Of a stretch of 64,000 bases of DNA, positions 42,531 to 53,702 are shown in pieces. The notes below the pieces were generated by a model. That model was given only the letters and a program-made list of their open reading frames with translations, did no database searches and had not been told where the DNA came from. The stretch's first letter is position 1; each line of letters starts with the position of its first letter. Made by a program: the position numbers and the translations under genes. The DNA comes from Lantana camara (Eukaryota; Streptophyta; Magnoliopsida; Lamiales; Verbenaceae): NCBI GenBank assembly GCA_037501455.1, contig CM074857.1:109711501-109775500 (forward strand). Reading direction: 5' to 3'.

Positions 42531-43441
42531 GAGGAGACCAAAAGTTGAGTTATTCTTGAGCCGGTGGTAAACCCATCGAAGGAGTGGGTAAAAGTCATGA
42601 GCTCCCCATCTTGACATATAATTATTGGATGGTTCGGGTCAACACGCCTGACTATCACCCTGGGGGGAAGAAGGTTGGACTAATTAATTATTATTGAATG
42701 TTAATGAATGATTGATTGAATTGCCTGACTACGTTTTTAATAATTTTAACCTAATGAGTGTACACAGTGGGAGCTTTGGTTGGAAAATTGTGCACGCTCA
42801 CTCACTGAGCCATTGATCACTTAAATTGGATTTGAAACGATTTGAAATTGGAATAGCCGTAAAGTTCAAACATTGATAATTATCTTTTTGCCCCTCATGG
42901 TAACTAATCTCGCTAAAACATTACTCGGGACTTATAGCTTGCATGTGCATGTTCCTGCTCACTCAGTCTTCTAGAGACTGATCCCTCTTTCCACCCCTCC
43001 ATCTTCTTGCAGGTTTTTGCTAGGCAGGAATCGAGTCTTTGAGTCCTTGATCGAGCCACACCTCACTTACACTTCACTCGTACATTTTATACTTATCTTG
43101 TATTTCTTTAATTGTATCAATTCGTTTAATTAGGCCGGAGAGCCACTTATTATATTTATGAATTTCTACTCGGGATAGGTTGCATTCTTAGTTGAACCCG
43201 TTGTTAGGTTGCAAGTTGATTGATATTGGAAATGAGATTTCATAATTGTTCTTGTTGCTTCCACACTGCATGTTTTATTACTCTGATTGATTGGTATAGG
43301 GTTAGATCCCACCTAGCTAGGACTATCTTTTCCTTGTCAATCGTTCGTTGTGAGTCTGGTTTTTGTATAAACTACTCCATTTCATATGTGGAATAGACTC
43401 ATGGTGTGGAGGTTGTGGTACCTAACATCACGGGCGCTACA
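42531..43441 (+). repeat. Gypsy LTR 3' part, forward
   Basis: Contains 'catcgaaggagtgggtaaaagtcatgagct', the complement of about 63005-63040, and ends 'cacgggcgctaca' at 43441. Non-coding. Confidence 0.65.
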
Positions 43442-44935
43442 CGGGAGTTAGGGAAGGCCTAATAGTCTTAAGCCATCGGTGTCAAAACCGGTGAGGACAC
43501 GTAGTGGGATAGCAACCCCTCGTGAAATGATAATGTAATGGATAGTTAGGGTCGTGCGGCCCTTCCATCAACTGAATTTGGGTGGATTGAATGTTAATTG
43601 TTTTAATGTAATGTAATGAGGAGTGAAGGGTGGGAGCTTAATGAATGTTTGTCTTGGATTATGAAACGGGAATAGAGTTTTAATGTATATAATGTTAATG
43701 TTTACATTATGTATATTGACGTGGGCCAAAATCGTCAGGCTACGTGGACCAGTGCTAAATCACCAAGTGCCCCGTAAAGCAGGCCTGACTCAGCGGAGAA
43801 AGCCACGTGGATCCACTCGACGGGCAACCTGGGGTCGACCATTGTCTCGAAGAAACTGCGAACCGCCAAAGGGGAAAACAAGGTGGTCGATGTTCCCACC
43901 AGTAAGTTGGGGTCGAACTGTCGAGCTACGATAAGGGAGCTCGATGGTCGATTCAATCATCGGTGTGGAACCCCTTCAGCCGCCTCAGCATTAAATGTGG
44001 ACTGCATGTCCGTACCATACCGGATGGGCATTAAATGCACCTGTAAATAGTACTGTAAGATCATCATTAACCCCAATGGTATAGATAACCCCTCATAAAT
44101 GTCATTTGGTAAGCTCGTTTATTGCACATCAAGTCTACTCAATCTTCTCTCCATAATTCGAGACTGACTGGAGTGTCAAAGTGTCGGCATAGGGTAAAAC
44201 CCCTCCTGTCCCTGATCAGCCGTCAGTTCACATTTCTTTCCATCTTGCAGCTCTACTCTTCATCGAGTCTCCCCTTCACTACAAATTCTAAGTGATCCGT
44301 CAAATTCGACTCGACCACGTCCGCAGGCCGGATTTCGGCTCGATCATATATGTTTGAACTTGAAAATGTTTTTGTATGCAAAATCTATTCCTGATTTATA
44401 ACCTTTTCATTTTAATATACTTTGCTCTATACATATATATATAGTATGTGGGTGTGCGTTAGTCCCCTCACTCAGTCGGTAGATTGACCATCGCCTTTAA
44501 TCTTTTAGTTTGCAGGTTTTGCTCGAGTTAGGCGGAGAAATGAGTCGATCGAGTCTCACTTGTTGGTTTAGGTTGAGTTAGGTGCATTTTGTTTTGCATA
44601 CACTTTATGGACTTGTACTTATTAATTGAATTAATGTTGATATGCATATTTTTGTACTCGGATTTGAATACTTATTATGTATTTGGAACGTGATGGTGTG
44701 AATGATTTTAATTGCCTCGGATGGGCTTGTTGTTTTAAATTAATGCATGCTTCCGCTATTTCATTGTTTGTTGTACGCTTCGTGTTTCGGTTTAGCTTCC
44801 CCTAGCCGTGAGTGTGTGTGTATTGGTCTCCCGTTCGCTTTGACTTGGGCACATGTATGGACTTTCCATTTCATATACGGGTTCGGGTCTTAGTGCGGGG
44901 GATGTGGTGGTCCACTGCACTGGGCGCGCTACAGT
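43442..44935 (+). repeat. Gypsy LTR 3' part, forward, with nested solo LTR
   Basis: Contains another 'gtgcgggggatgtggtgg...gcgcgctaca' end at 44935. It is interrupted at 43717-44346 by a solo LTR and abuts a family-X LTR fragment at 44936. Confidence 0.65.
43717..44346 (+). mobile_element. Solo LTR with TATAT target duplication
   Basis: 630 bp from TGACGTGGGCCAAAATCG to CGGCTCGATCA, flanked on both sides by TATAT (43712-43716 and 44347-44351). It has no primer site, polypurine tract or coding sequence, so it is the product of recombination between two LTRs. Phrases such as 'gcattaaatg' and ACGTGG cores recall the Tat LTR region; lineage is unproven. Orientation is set by the TG...CA reading only. 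Confidence 0.85.
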
Positions 44936-46659
44936 TTCCATTTCTAAAAATAGAAACTTCAAGATTAGGAAATATCTCATAAGTCAATGGCGTGTTCCAT
45001 TAATCCATAGAGTTGAGATTTCATAGTTGTCTTATATAAGTTAACTATGCAATCTTAGATATAGGTCTAAAAGGGTGTCGCTTTAGACGCCCAAATTATG
45101 AATTATGCTGGATTATAAAAGTTACACGAAGACATGTGACGATCAACAAAGGACCTACGCTTTCCTAGGGTAAGAAGATTTCTTATTACATAAGTTATTC
45201 GTATTCCATATTATAGTCCTTGCCTAAGGCAGTTAGATCAAGATCAAGAAATGAGTTTATTGGATCAAGATCAAATGGATACAAAATGAACTTAACTTTA
45301 AGATTAATATTATTAGGATTCTATATATTTTCGTGCCCTAGATAGTAATCAAGAGATATAATTAGTAGGAGGATCGTATTTCACGAGTTGTCATTGACTG
45401 AAAGGTTCTTTCGAGTAATTCGTTATTCTGTTAGGGGTCACATACCTGTTGCTAGACTATGGTCGTGTGATCGGTGAGCTGATTGATTAATAAAGGTATT
45501 AAGTAATTAGGGTCACTACTAATCGAATAATGAACCTAGAGGATCACACACAAAAGCCCGATCATAAGGGTATAGGCTTAGTCAATTAATTGAATTGATC
45601 GAATCGGCTTAATGTAGCCGGATGGGTCAACACGTGTGTGGCATGTATGGGGTTAAGTCACACGTGTGGCATGTGCCACACATATGCATGCTTTCTATAA
45701 TTTTATGGTATAGTTAATTTTGGGTTTTAATTAATTAGAAATTAATTATAAAGCTCAATCCGGAATAAAGAAGCCCAATAAATAATTAATTATGAATTAA
45801 TTATTAATTGGAAATTGGCATTATTTATTTATGAAATAAATTTGACATCATCCAACTTTTATTTTAAGAAATAAATAAAGAATATTATCATCTTTTTTTG
45901 AGAAATAAAGGAGTAGATATTATCTTAAGTTATTTGAGAAATAAGTGAAAAGATAATATCAAAACTTATTTATTTATGAAATGAATAAGTGAGATAATAT
46001 CAAGTTGTTATTATAATTAATATTTATTTATGAAATAAATACAAAGATAATATCAAGTTGTTATTATCACAAATATTTATTTATGAAATAAATATAAATA
46101 TAATATCATAAAATATTTATTTATGAAACAAATAAAGGATAAAGTCATAAGTTATTTATTTATGAAATAAATAATTATGAGATAATATCCTAAAGTTGTT
46201 AGAATAATTATACTAATTAATAATAGGATTATTAATTAATTATATTTTATTAAATAAAAGGAGAAGAGACATCTCTCTTTCTCTTAGACCAACATTCAAG
46301 AAGTGCTAAAAATTTTCTTTATTATGGGGAAACGAAAAAGTCAGTTTTTGAGAAAAGAACGAACCTCAGCCTTTACAAAAAATAAAGAACTAGCATTCTC
46401 CCTATTTTTATCGTGATCGAGACGGGTGTGGATACTTGTGGAGGGCTACTATGTTGAAGTCTTGAAAAAGAAGGAAGAACCATCCAAAGGAGTGGATTCA
46501 TGTCACTTGAAGGTTGTTATCTCAAGAAAGAATAAATTTAAAGTAAGTTTCGATTCCCCTCATAATCCCCTCATATTTTGGAGTAGAAATTACAAGCTTC
46601 TCGATTCCTTATTCAAAATTTTTTAAATTTTCATTGTTTTACTCTCATGTTTTCCAACA
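44936..46659 (+). mobile_element. Family-X LTR, 5' truncated
   Basis: Begins inside the family ('gtttccatttctaaaaatagaaac', compare 60711) and ends GTTTTCCAACA at 46659. It contains an AT-rich hairpin array absent from the copy at 60480-62170. Its end is 1,244 bp upstream of the GRAS start codon. Confidence 0.85.
45820..46190. repeat. AT-rich hairpin tandem array in a family-X LTR
   Basis: The phrase TTTATTTATGAAATAAA or near variants occurs six times (about 45823, 45968, 46021, 46076, 46113, 46152), each a potential stem ATTTATTT/AAATAAAT with a 3-base loop, interleaved with GATAATATC. Spacing is about 40-55 bp in the later copies. Confidence 0.85.
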
Positions 46660-46666
46660 AATAGAC

Positions 46667-47532
46667 AGTCAAATTTTGAGACTATTAAATTGCAGGTATG
46701 TCTATTTAGGGGTGGGGGTTTCGGATCGGGTATCGGGTACCCGATCCAACCTGCTTGGGTAAAACTCGATTCATTCGGGTTTTTCCAAATAATTCGGACA
46801 TTGGGTCGAATACTCAATACTCGACCCGATAACTTGATTTTTAAAAGTGTATATATATATATATAATTCTCAAATATATATAAAAGTAAATATATGCTTT
46901 GTGCTAGGATTGGAGGCGGCGGAGGGCGGAGGGCGGTTGACGATGGTGGAAAAACGGTGGTCGGCAGTCGTTGCAAGAATGGCAGAGGGAGAAGCCATCG
47001 TTGCCCCCAAAATTAAAAATCTTTCTCATTCTTTTTCTGATACACTAGATCTCATCTTTGATTGAAAATTTCAACTTTATTTTTTCTTTCTTATTGATCA
47101 AATCCACTCAGTTCCAACACCGTACCATCGCCGCTTGCCACCACTAGAAACTCCCTCAACAACAGCCACCCCCCAATTTTTTTCCCTAAGTCCTTAGGGT
47201 TTTGACGGAGAAAAGAAGGGACAGGAAAACCAAAGAAAGGAAACATAAAATAAAACGTGAAAAAAAATACTCATGTAAGTAGGCTATAGCCTATAGCACA
47301 AAAGGCTAAAAGTAGAGAAAAATAGAATAAAAATGAAAAAGAAACAGAAAATCCGCCTAACTGAGTATTGGATTCTCTTGGATCGAATTCGGGTAATAAA
47401 AAATGCCGAACGAAATTTGGAGTACCTCACAGGGAAAGTTGGAAGCCGCATTGTCCGACCCCTAACCCGTATAGTCTTATCTTCGTGCTTGAGTCAAGTT
47501 TCGAGATTATTAAATTGCAGGTACGCCTATTT
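46667..47532. repeat. 41-bp direct repeats flanking a MITE-like interval
   Basis: AGTCAAATTTTGAGACTATT... at 46667-46707 recurs as AGTCAAGTTTCGAGATTATT... at 47492-47532 (about 85% identical). The 780 bp between holds a GGGTATCGGGTACCCGATCC block, a (TA)n run at about 46845, and no recognised gene. Confidence 0.65.
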
Positions 47533-47550
47533 CCTCGTATAATCAACAGG

Positions 47551-47903
47551 GCTATAAATTGTTATAGAATTCACAATTCTCTATTAGTATTCTTTGCAAC
47601 TCTGAGTTAAGACATCCCGTTAGACGCCTGCTTCCCGTACGCATCTTAGCTCACCTGCTCCGGTACCTGCCCAGCTTCACTCCGTTTCAAGGTATTCAAC
47701 AAAATCAGTTTCCTTTTTATTTTCCTGGTTTGGAATTGTTACCCCCTCCTTCTTCCTTTTTAGGTATGGTTGTTTCAGATTTCTTGCTTTTTTTCTCGGA
47801 ATATAATTCCGTATTTAGGGTTTTCATTTATTAGTTATAGTTTACAGTATTTTTTCCATTAATCAATTAAATAGGTTTTCTCGTGCTGAAGGTGGAGTTC
47901 CGC
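47551..47903 (+). promoter_or_regulatory. Possible core promoter and leader of the GRAS gene
   Basis: A TATA-like CTATAAATT lies at about 47551. A leader exon could run from about 47580 to 47692, with a GTATTC donor at 47693 and an acceptor AG at about 47875 (TTAAATAG), giving a 5' UTR intron as in several GRAS genes. Predicted by eye only. Confidence 0.35.
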
Positions 47904-49865
47904 ATGAAGACTTTAGTTAAAGGATACTTGTCGTCACCAAATGATTTCCAATTGAAATCAGGTTTTTCCGAACAAGAAAACCATGTTTTAGGATACGATG
48001 ATTGTTTACCCATCGCCAATGGATTGTTATCCTGTGTTGATGAATCTGGTTCATCTGAGGAATCAGAAAGCAATTTCAGAGAAAAAGATCATTCAGATGA
48101 AGTCCTCAATTTCATAACCCAGATGCTTATGGAAGAGGAAGACTTAGAAAGTAAGCCCTGCATGCTCAATGACTGCTTGGCTCTCCAAGCTACTGAGAAA
48201 TCCTTGTTAAATGTCCTTAACAACAATCATAATGGAAATCAAGAAAGCCCAAATTACCATTTCACTGAATCTTGTAGCATTTTAAGTAGTAGTCCATGTT
48301 CCTCAAATATCAGCAGTAGCTCTGTTGCTATAAGAAATACTGAATCCTTTATCAATGGTCCTTGGCAAGTTGAGTATCCTTTGCTCTCATCCATCTCCTC
48401 AACGGGCCGGCAGTCTGAATCCAAGTCCAGCACTGTTAGCAGAGGACAAGATGGTCATTCTGCCAGTAATTATTCAAATGTAAAGAGAAACCGTTACCGG
48501 GAAGATGGAGATCATTTTGTTGAAGAGCATAGGAGCAACAAGTTCTTAGCAAACACCCCCGTTGAATCGGAGCTGTCAGATTTGTTTGATAAGGTGCTTC
48601 TCTGTTCTATTTCATCAGAACCACTGAGGAAACCTCAGTCTAAAGTATCAAGCAGGGGAAGGCCAAAAGGCAGCATGAAACAAGGCGGCACCATCATAAA
48701 GGAACTGGTGGATTTGAGAAGTCTTTTAATGCAATGTGCACAAGCTGTGACAATCCACGACCGAAGAACCGTAACCGATCTACTTACAACCATTAGGCAG
48801 CATTCATCACCACATGGTGATGGCACAGAAAGGGTTGCCCATTATTTTGCTAATGCCCTTGAGGCCCGTTTGGCAGGGACGGGGACAGAATCGGCTTACG
48901 CTGCTGGATTGTCTTGCTCGAGGATATCAGCAGCTGAGATTTTAAAAGCCTACAAAACGTTTATCACAGCTTGCCCGTACAAGAAGATGTCGAATTTGTT
49001 TGCAAACAAGACAATCAAGAAACTTGCGGACGGAGCAACTACGCTTCACATTATTGATTTTGGCATCCTTTATGGCTTCCAATGGCCTTGCCTAATCCAA
49101 GCCCTGTCGGAGAGGCCCGGTGGGCCCCCCAAGCTTCGGATCACCGGGATAGATTTTCCCCAACCGGGTTTTCGCCCCACGGAGCGGGTAGCAGAAACAG
49201 GCCGTCGTCTCGCGAAATACTGCCAGAGATTTGGTGTCCCATTTGAGTATATTCCCATAGCACAAAAATGGGAGACCATCAAAATTGAAGATCTCAAGAT
49301 TGATAGGAATAATGACGAGTTGCTTGTGGTTAATTCAATCTACCGACTCCACAATGTGATGGACGAGACACTGATGGTGGACGGACCGAGAGACGCTGTT
49401 CTTAGCTTGATTAAGAAGATAAATCCTGATATGTTCATCCTTGGAGTGATAAACGCAACGTATAATACGCCCTTTTTTCTGACAAGGTTTAGAGAAGCTT
49501 TGTTCCACTTCTCCTCTTATTTTGATATGTTTGAAGACACTGTTCCAAGGGAAGACCAAAATAGGCTACATTTTGAGGAGGAGGTGTTTTCGAAGGATGC
49601 CATGAATACCATTGCTTGTGAAGGGATGGAGAGGATCGACCGGCCGGAGACATATAAGCAGTGGGGAGTTAGAAATTGGAGGGCTGGTTTTAGGCAGCTT
49701 CCTCTTGATCAAGATATTTTGAAGTATGTGAGGAGAAAGGTGAAAATGGAATATCACAAGGATTTTTCGGTTGATGTAGATGGGAAATGGATGCTGCAAG
49801 GATGGAAAGGTCGTGTTCTATTTGGCATCTCTTATTGGCAGCCTGTTAATGAGTCATGCTCATAA
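47904..49865 (+). CDS. GRAS-family transcriptional regulator, LISCL (SCL14/SCL33-like) group
   Basis: A single uninterrupted 653-residue frame. ATG 47904 is preferred; the open frame upstream begins only with GTG. N-terminal LISCL marks are an acidic motif near residue 65 (DEVLNFITQMLMEEEDLE), DLFDKVLLC near 225 and a basic RGRPKGSMKQ near 250. The GRAS domain follows: first leucine-rich region from about 268 (DLRSLLMQCAQAV), VHIID-type motif LHIIDFG near 380, second leucine-rich region (ELLVVNSIYRLHNVMDET), PFYRE-like block (YFDMFEDTVPRE near 538), and SAW to the C-terminus (WRAGFRQLPLDQ, GWKGRVLFGISYWQP). GRAS proteins act in the nucleus; LISCL members are often co-regulators with TGA factors. 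At 653 residues it is slightly shorter than many LISCL proteins, with a short N-terminus. No intron lies in the coding region, as is usual. Confidence 0.96.
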   Translation: MKTLVKGYLSSPNDFQLKSGFSEQENHVLGYDDCLPIANGLLSCVDESGSSEESESNFREKDHSDEVLNFITQMLMEEEDLESKPCMLNDCLALQATEKSLLNVLNNNHNGNQESPNYHFTESCSILSSSPCSSNISSSSVAIRNTESFINGPWQVEYPLLSSISSTGRQSESKSSTVSRGQDGHSASNYSNVKRNRYREDGDHFVEEHRSNKFLANTPVESELSDLFDKVLLCSISSEPLRKPQSKVSSRGRPKGSMKQGGTIIKELVDLRSLLMQCAQAVTIHDRRTVTDLLTTIRQHSSPHGDGTERVAHYFANALEARLAGTGTESAYAAGLSCSRISAAEILKAYKTFITACPYKKMSNLFANKTIKKLADGATTLHIIDFGILYGFQWPCLIQALSERPGGPPKLRITGIDFPQPGFRPTERVAETGRRLAKYCQRFGVPFEYIPIAQKWETIKIEDLKIDRNNDELLVVNSIYRLHNVMDETLMVDGPRDAVLSLIKKINPDMFILGVINATYNTPFFLTRFREALFHFSSYFDMFEDTVPREDQNRLHFEEEVFSKDAMNTIACEGMERIDRPETYKQWGVRNWRAGFRQLPLDQDILKYVRRKVKMEYHKDFSVDVDGKWMLQGWKGRVLFGISYWQPVNESCS

Positions 49866-51724
49866 TGATGATCATATATAGTAGCTGCTGTTGTCGCTAT
49901 GGTATTTAAGGAAGCTATTTGGTATTAATACTCTAGATTTTCTTTAACTAGCTAGGGGCCTTTAGTTTGACTGGAAAAGTGGGTTTGGTTATTTTAACCC
50001 CCCTTCCCATACCAATAATGAGCCCCTTTCCCGGAGCCCCCCGGTAAACGTCGGTAATTAATAGATAATTTATCCATTTGGAAATCTCTGGCTAAATAAC
50101 CATGTTTTAATGGATGAGATAAAATGTCGATCTGGGTTGCCTTTGTTCTTACTCTTACCATTCAATTCCTTTTCTCGAGGAGTTATACAGACTGGTGTTT
50201 GCGAGGCCATTTGGTTATTCTTACTTATTGTAAGTACTTAATTTTGAAAGTGTTGAAAGAAGGCTTTCCATAGTTCGAAAATAATAACTCTTTAGGTCGC
50301 GTTTACATTTGAAGACATGTTAATGCATGTAGTGTTATTGTATGTTGGTGATAGCAAGATAATGCATTTACATTTCATGTCATCACTCATGTCTTATATA
50401 ATTTTGTTGTTTACTTTTTATGTATGTTTGAGGAAGATTAGGTTAAAATACCATTTACCCTTTATCTTTTTAAACCATGTTTTTGAATCCCATTACTCAT
50501 TCTCGTTTGCTCACATACATGAGATCCATCACCTCATCTTGTAAGTTCTATAATAAGAATCAAATCCTTATACCAATCCTCAATATCCAATAGCATCCAA
50601 CAAAATATCATTTGCCATATAATACAAAAATATCAGAGATACGATGCAAAAATATATCATCATTCCTTTAAACTCTTTGTTTGCCAATTTCAATACATCA
50701 TTCCTTTAAGCTCTTTGTTTGCTGATTTCAATGCAGACATCTGAAGAAAAGAACGTAGCAAAATTAGTCGCAGACTAACTTGAGCCATAATAAGAAGCAT
50801 ATGGGATTCTAAATATGACACGTAAGGGCTTTTCCAACTTCAAATGTGCAAATAAAACAACATGGAAATATTAGACCAGCCAGACAAACTCATAAAACAA
50901 AAATTTCCTTTCGTAGATTAACAACACATATTTTTTTTTATAACTTATGACATTGACAATCACAAGTAACTGTTATATTAGACAAAAACTCTAGTCAAAT
51001 CTCAGCTATAAAGGACCTTTGAATCTCAATACACTTCTTGCAACCGAATGCGAGCTGCTAGGCTTGAATTTACCATTTTGCGCTCACCTACTGCTCCTTA
51101 TAGGCGTCAAGTAAAATCTCAACAACTCAGTATCTAACGCAACTGTTCTGGCTTTATTTAATCTAATCTGATATTCACAATGATGATAATTTTATATTCA
51201 ACTTCCTTAATGATCAATCTAACTTCCTCTGTGTAATTAGGATGGCAAATGAACAAGCAATTGATGTACTTGAAACAATTGAGTTTCCAATTCAATTTCC
51301 AGTAACAGTCTAAGATATCATCATCCTCAATTTGTTATTCTTTCAACTTCAAGAAACCTCATTCTTCATCTTAATATAGTTATTTTTCACCAGTACCAAC
51401 AACTAACTTATGATAGCTCAAAATCAATGGATCCATGTAACACGACCAACGGCGACTAACTGAAACATGGACAGACACACATCAAAATGGAGGCAAAAAC
51501 AGAGCAGAATTCCTCACGTTAACCACAAATGTATAGATCAAGAACATAAAAATTTTGAGCTATACACAGAGATAACCAGCAAACGGATAACAAAGAACAG
51601 AAAATAATCTCAATACACAGCTCCATAATTTCATCCTCTTAACAGCCTACATTCCCAATATATAACGAGCTACATCAAACAAGATTCTTTTAGAAAAAAT
51701 GTTGGAAGAATGCATTGACTCACC
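49866..51724. other. Intergenic DNA downstream of the GRAS gene
   Basis: The first 200-300 bp probably include the GRAS 3' UTR (an AATAAT lies near 50013). The rest is AT-rich with no recognised gene. A 38-bp tandem duplication ('catcattcctttaa.ctctttg') lies at 50658-50733. Confidence 0.6.
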
Positions 51725-52165
51725 TTAAATCCCGACGCGACATTGCTTCGGTCCACCGGTTAACTTGTCGGAGCTCCGATTCGTCGGAATTTCGACCATC
51801 AAATCCCAGCTTTAATTAGCTCCTCCTAGTCCTCCAAGCTTTAGCCTTGAATCTAACCCTAGAAAGCATCCTCTGATTGAATCCCACCGTCCCTAGACTC
51901 CGCCTCTCGCTTTTCATCCCATACATCGCCGCCCGATCGATGAAAACCAGGCGGCGGCGAACTTCGCCGCCGGAGAAGTCTTGTTCTTGGTCCCTGCAAA
52001 AAGGGTGCAAAAAAGCGACCACGATTTAGAAAACCACCGCCTCGATTTGGTCATATGAGAGGGTCATCTTCTTGTTAGGGTTTCGCGCGGTAAGGCGAAC
52101 CTCGGCGGTGATGGAGGTGAAGGAACTGTCGGCGACGGTTAAATTGGAGTAGCCAGTAGCCACTG
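51725..52165 (-). pseudogene. NHL/LEA-2 family gene fragment, several frame breaks
   Basis: Reverse-strand remnants in three frames fit the LEA_2 domain of NDR1/HIN1-like proteins, membrane-anchored proteins linked to defence and stress. Reading down from about 52165: SNLTVADSSFTSITAEV, RLTARNPNKKMTLSYDQIEA ending at a TAA near 52027; then TKNKTSPAAKFAAAWFSS in another frame; then SRVRFKAKAWRTRRS, which fits the family's 'SRVRFK.G.WRTR' end. Order and spacing match one gene. The N-terminal membrane segment was not found upstream. Base composition is CpG-rich compared with the surroundings. A GTGAGT at 51723 could be a splice donor or chance. Confidence 0.7.
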
Positions 52166-52487
52166 AATTTGGGAGGATTTGGGGCGGAGGATGACATGAG
52201 CCACACCAAATTTCAATGGTAATGTCTTGTAATTAAATGGTATTATTTGACAAGAGTCATTTGCCCTCCCATGTTAAATTGGGCCTCCTTTTTGTTTTTT
52301 TTTTTTTTTTTGGTCTACTATTGGGCCTCTTTTAAACACGTCAAATTTGCGTGTTTAAATGTCATGCATTCTCACGCCCAATACACGGGCCAGCCCATTT
52401 GACACGGGCATTGATCCTATTAAAGTAAACAAAAGAGAACTTATGTCAAGGCCACCAAACATGCGTTTTTCACAAAAGTAAACGCTC

Positions 52488-52584
52488 TTACTAGGAATAG
52501 TGCCCTGAAAGACGATATAATAGTTTGCTTCAGTACTTTTCTTTTGTAAATCACAGACAATCTTTGAATAAATACGAATTAAGG
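52488..52584 (+). mobile_element. Family-X LTR, 5' scrap
   Basis: 'taggaatagtgccctgaaagacgat...aatacgaattaagg' matches the start of the LTR at 53176-53272. The neighbouring host phrase 'ccaccaaacatgcg' appears on both sides (52451 and 52585). An inverted scrap of the same LTR start ('cagggaactattccttag') lies at about 52617-52634. Confidence 0.75.
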
Positions 52585-53175
52585 CCCACCAAACATGCGA
52601 TTGATCCACGCGTTTTTCAGGGAACTATTCCTTAGAATCAAACAAATTTAAATTCACTCGATTCAACAAAAAAATATAAAAAGAGAAACAATTTCAAAGA
52701 TAGAATAAGAATAAAGACAAAAAAGAAGATTAGTAGAAACATATCAAAACAAAATAAAACACCACACAGATAATTATAATAAACAAAAAGAAGTATTATG
52801 AAATATCATTATATAAATCTCAATGACTCACGCCCTTCATATTTGAAATCATTAATCGGTATTTCCTCGTCTGATGAGGTACTTTCTTTTTCCAAGAACC
52901 ACAGCCCAAACAAGAAAATGGTTAAGGTGATTCCCCCTAGCGCTAACCACCTACAACCTAGGCTCGTTATTGACGAATATTATACAGGTCCATGTTCCAC
53001 GGAAGGATGCTATAACTATTGTACTTAGATTGTTTGGACAAACTATTGGTACCACCTTACCATCAGCCAGGATCAATTCTTTGTGGAGGGCTTCAAGGTG
53101 AATACAAGCTGGTAGATTTGGGAAGCGTTTGTTATATGCTCATAGTTCCTGACATAAAACGGACTATGCATATTC
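52585..53175. other. Unassigned DNA before the family-X solo LTR
   Basis: AT-rich sequence. A 76-codon open frame at 52798-53028 has no recognised domain. The stretch from about 53030 was contiguous with 62176 onward before the solo LTR inserted. Confidence 0.5.
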
Positions 53176-53702
53176 TGTTAGGAATAGTGCCCTGAAAGCC
53201 GATGTAATAGTCTGCTTCAGTACTTTTCTTTTGTAAATCACAGGCAATCTTTGAATAATACGAATTAAGGCAACACTTATTTATATGCTCTTGTTTGATT
53301 GTGTATTTACTTTTGACTGCGCATGTATAAGAACTCCCCTAATCAATATGACTTATAGGACTCAACCATTTAGGCGAAGTGGTTCATGAGACGAGCCCTA
53401 TATCACTGTTGACACCGAAAATTCGGAGATAAATTAATTAATTAGTGGCCCAACTAAATCGACTATTAATTATTAATTTTGGTCATGAGTCCATAATAAA
53501 TTTGGGCTTAAATATTTAATTCGGGATAAAGACTATAAACTTGTATTTTTATCCTTGAATTAATTGAATGGATTATAAAATGATCCATTAAAATAAAATA
53601 AAGCCCACTTTTTATTGTGTGGTATTTAAATTCAAGCCCAAACCCATGAAGTCCAATAGAAGAACCGAAGACCTATAAATATAAGCTCAAGGCTACAAGT
53701 AT

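Noticed and set aside
47333..47542. 69-codon frame upstream of the GRAS gene
   Set aside because: It spans the MITE-like block and the 41-bp repeat; no recognisable motif.
51816..52022. Short arginine-rich peptide gene
   Set aside because: It is one frame of the broken NHL/LEA-2 gene and continues the family's motif order.
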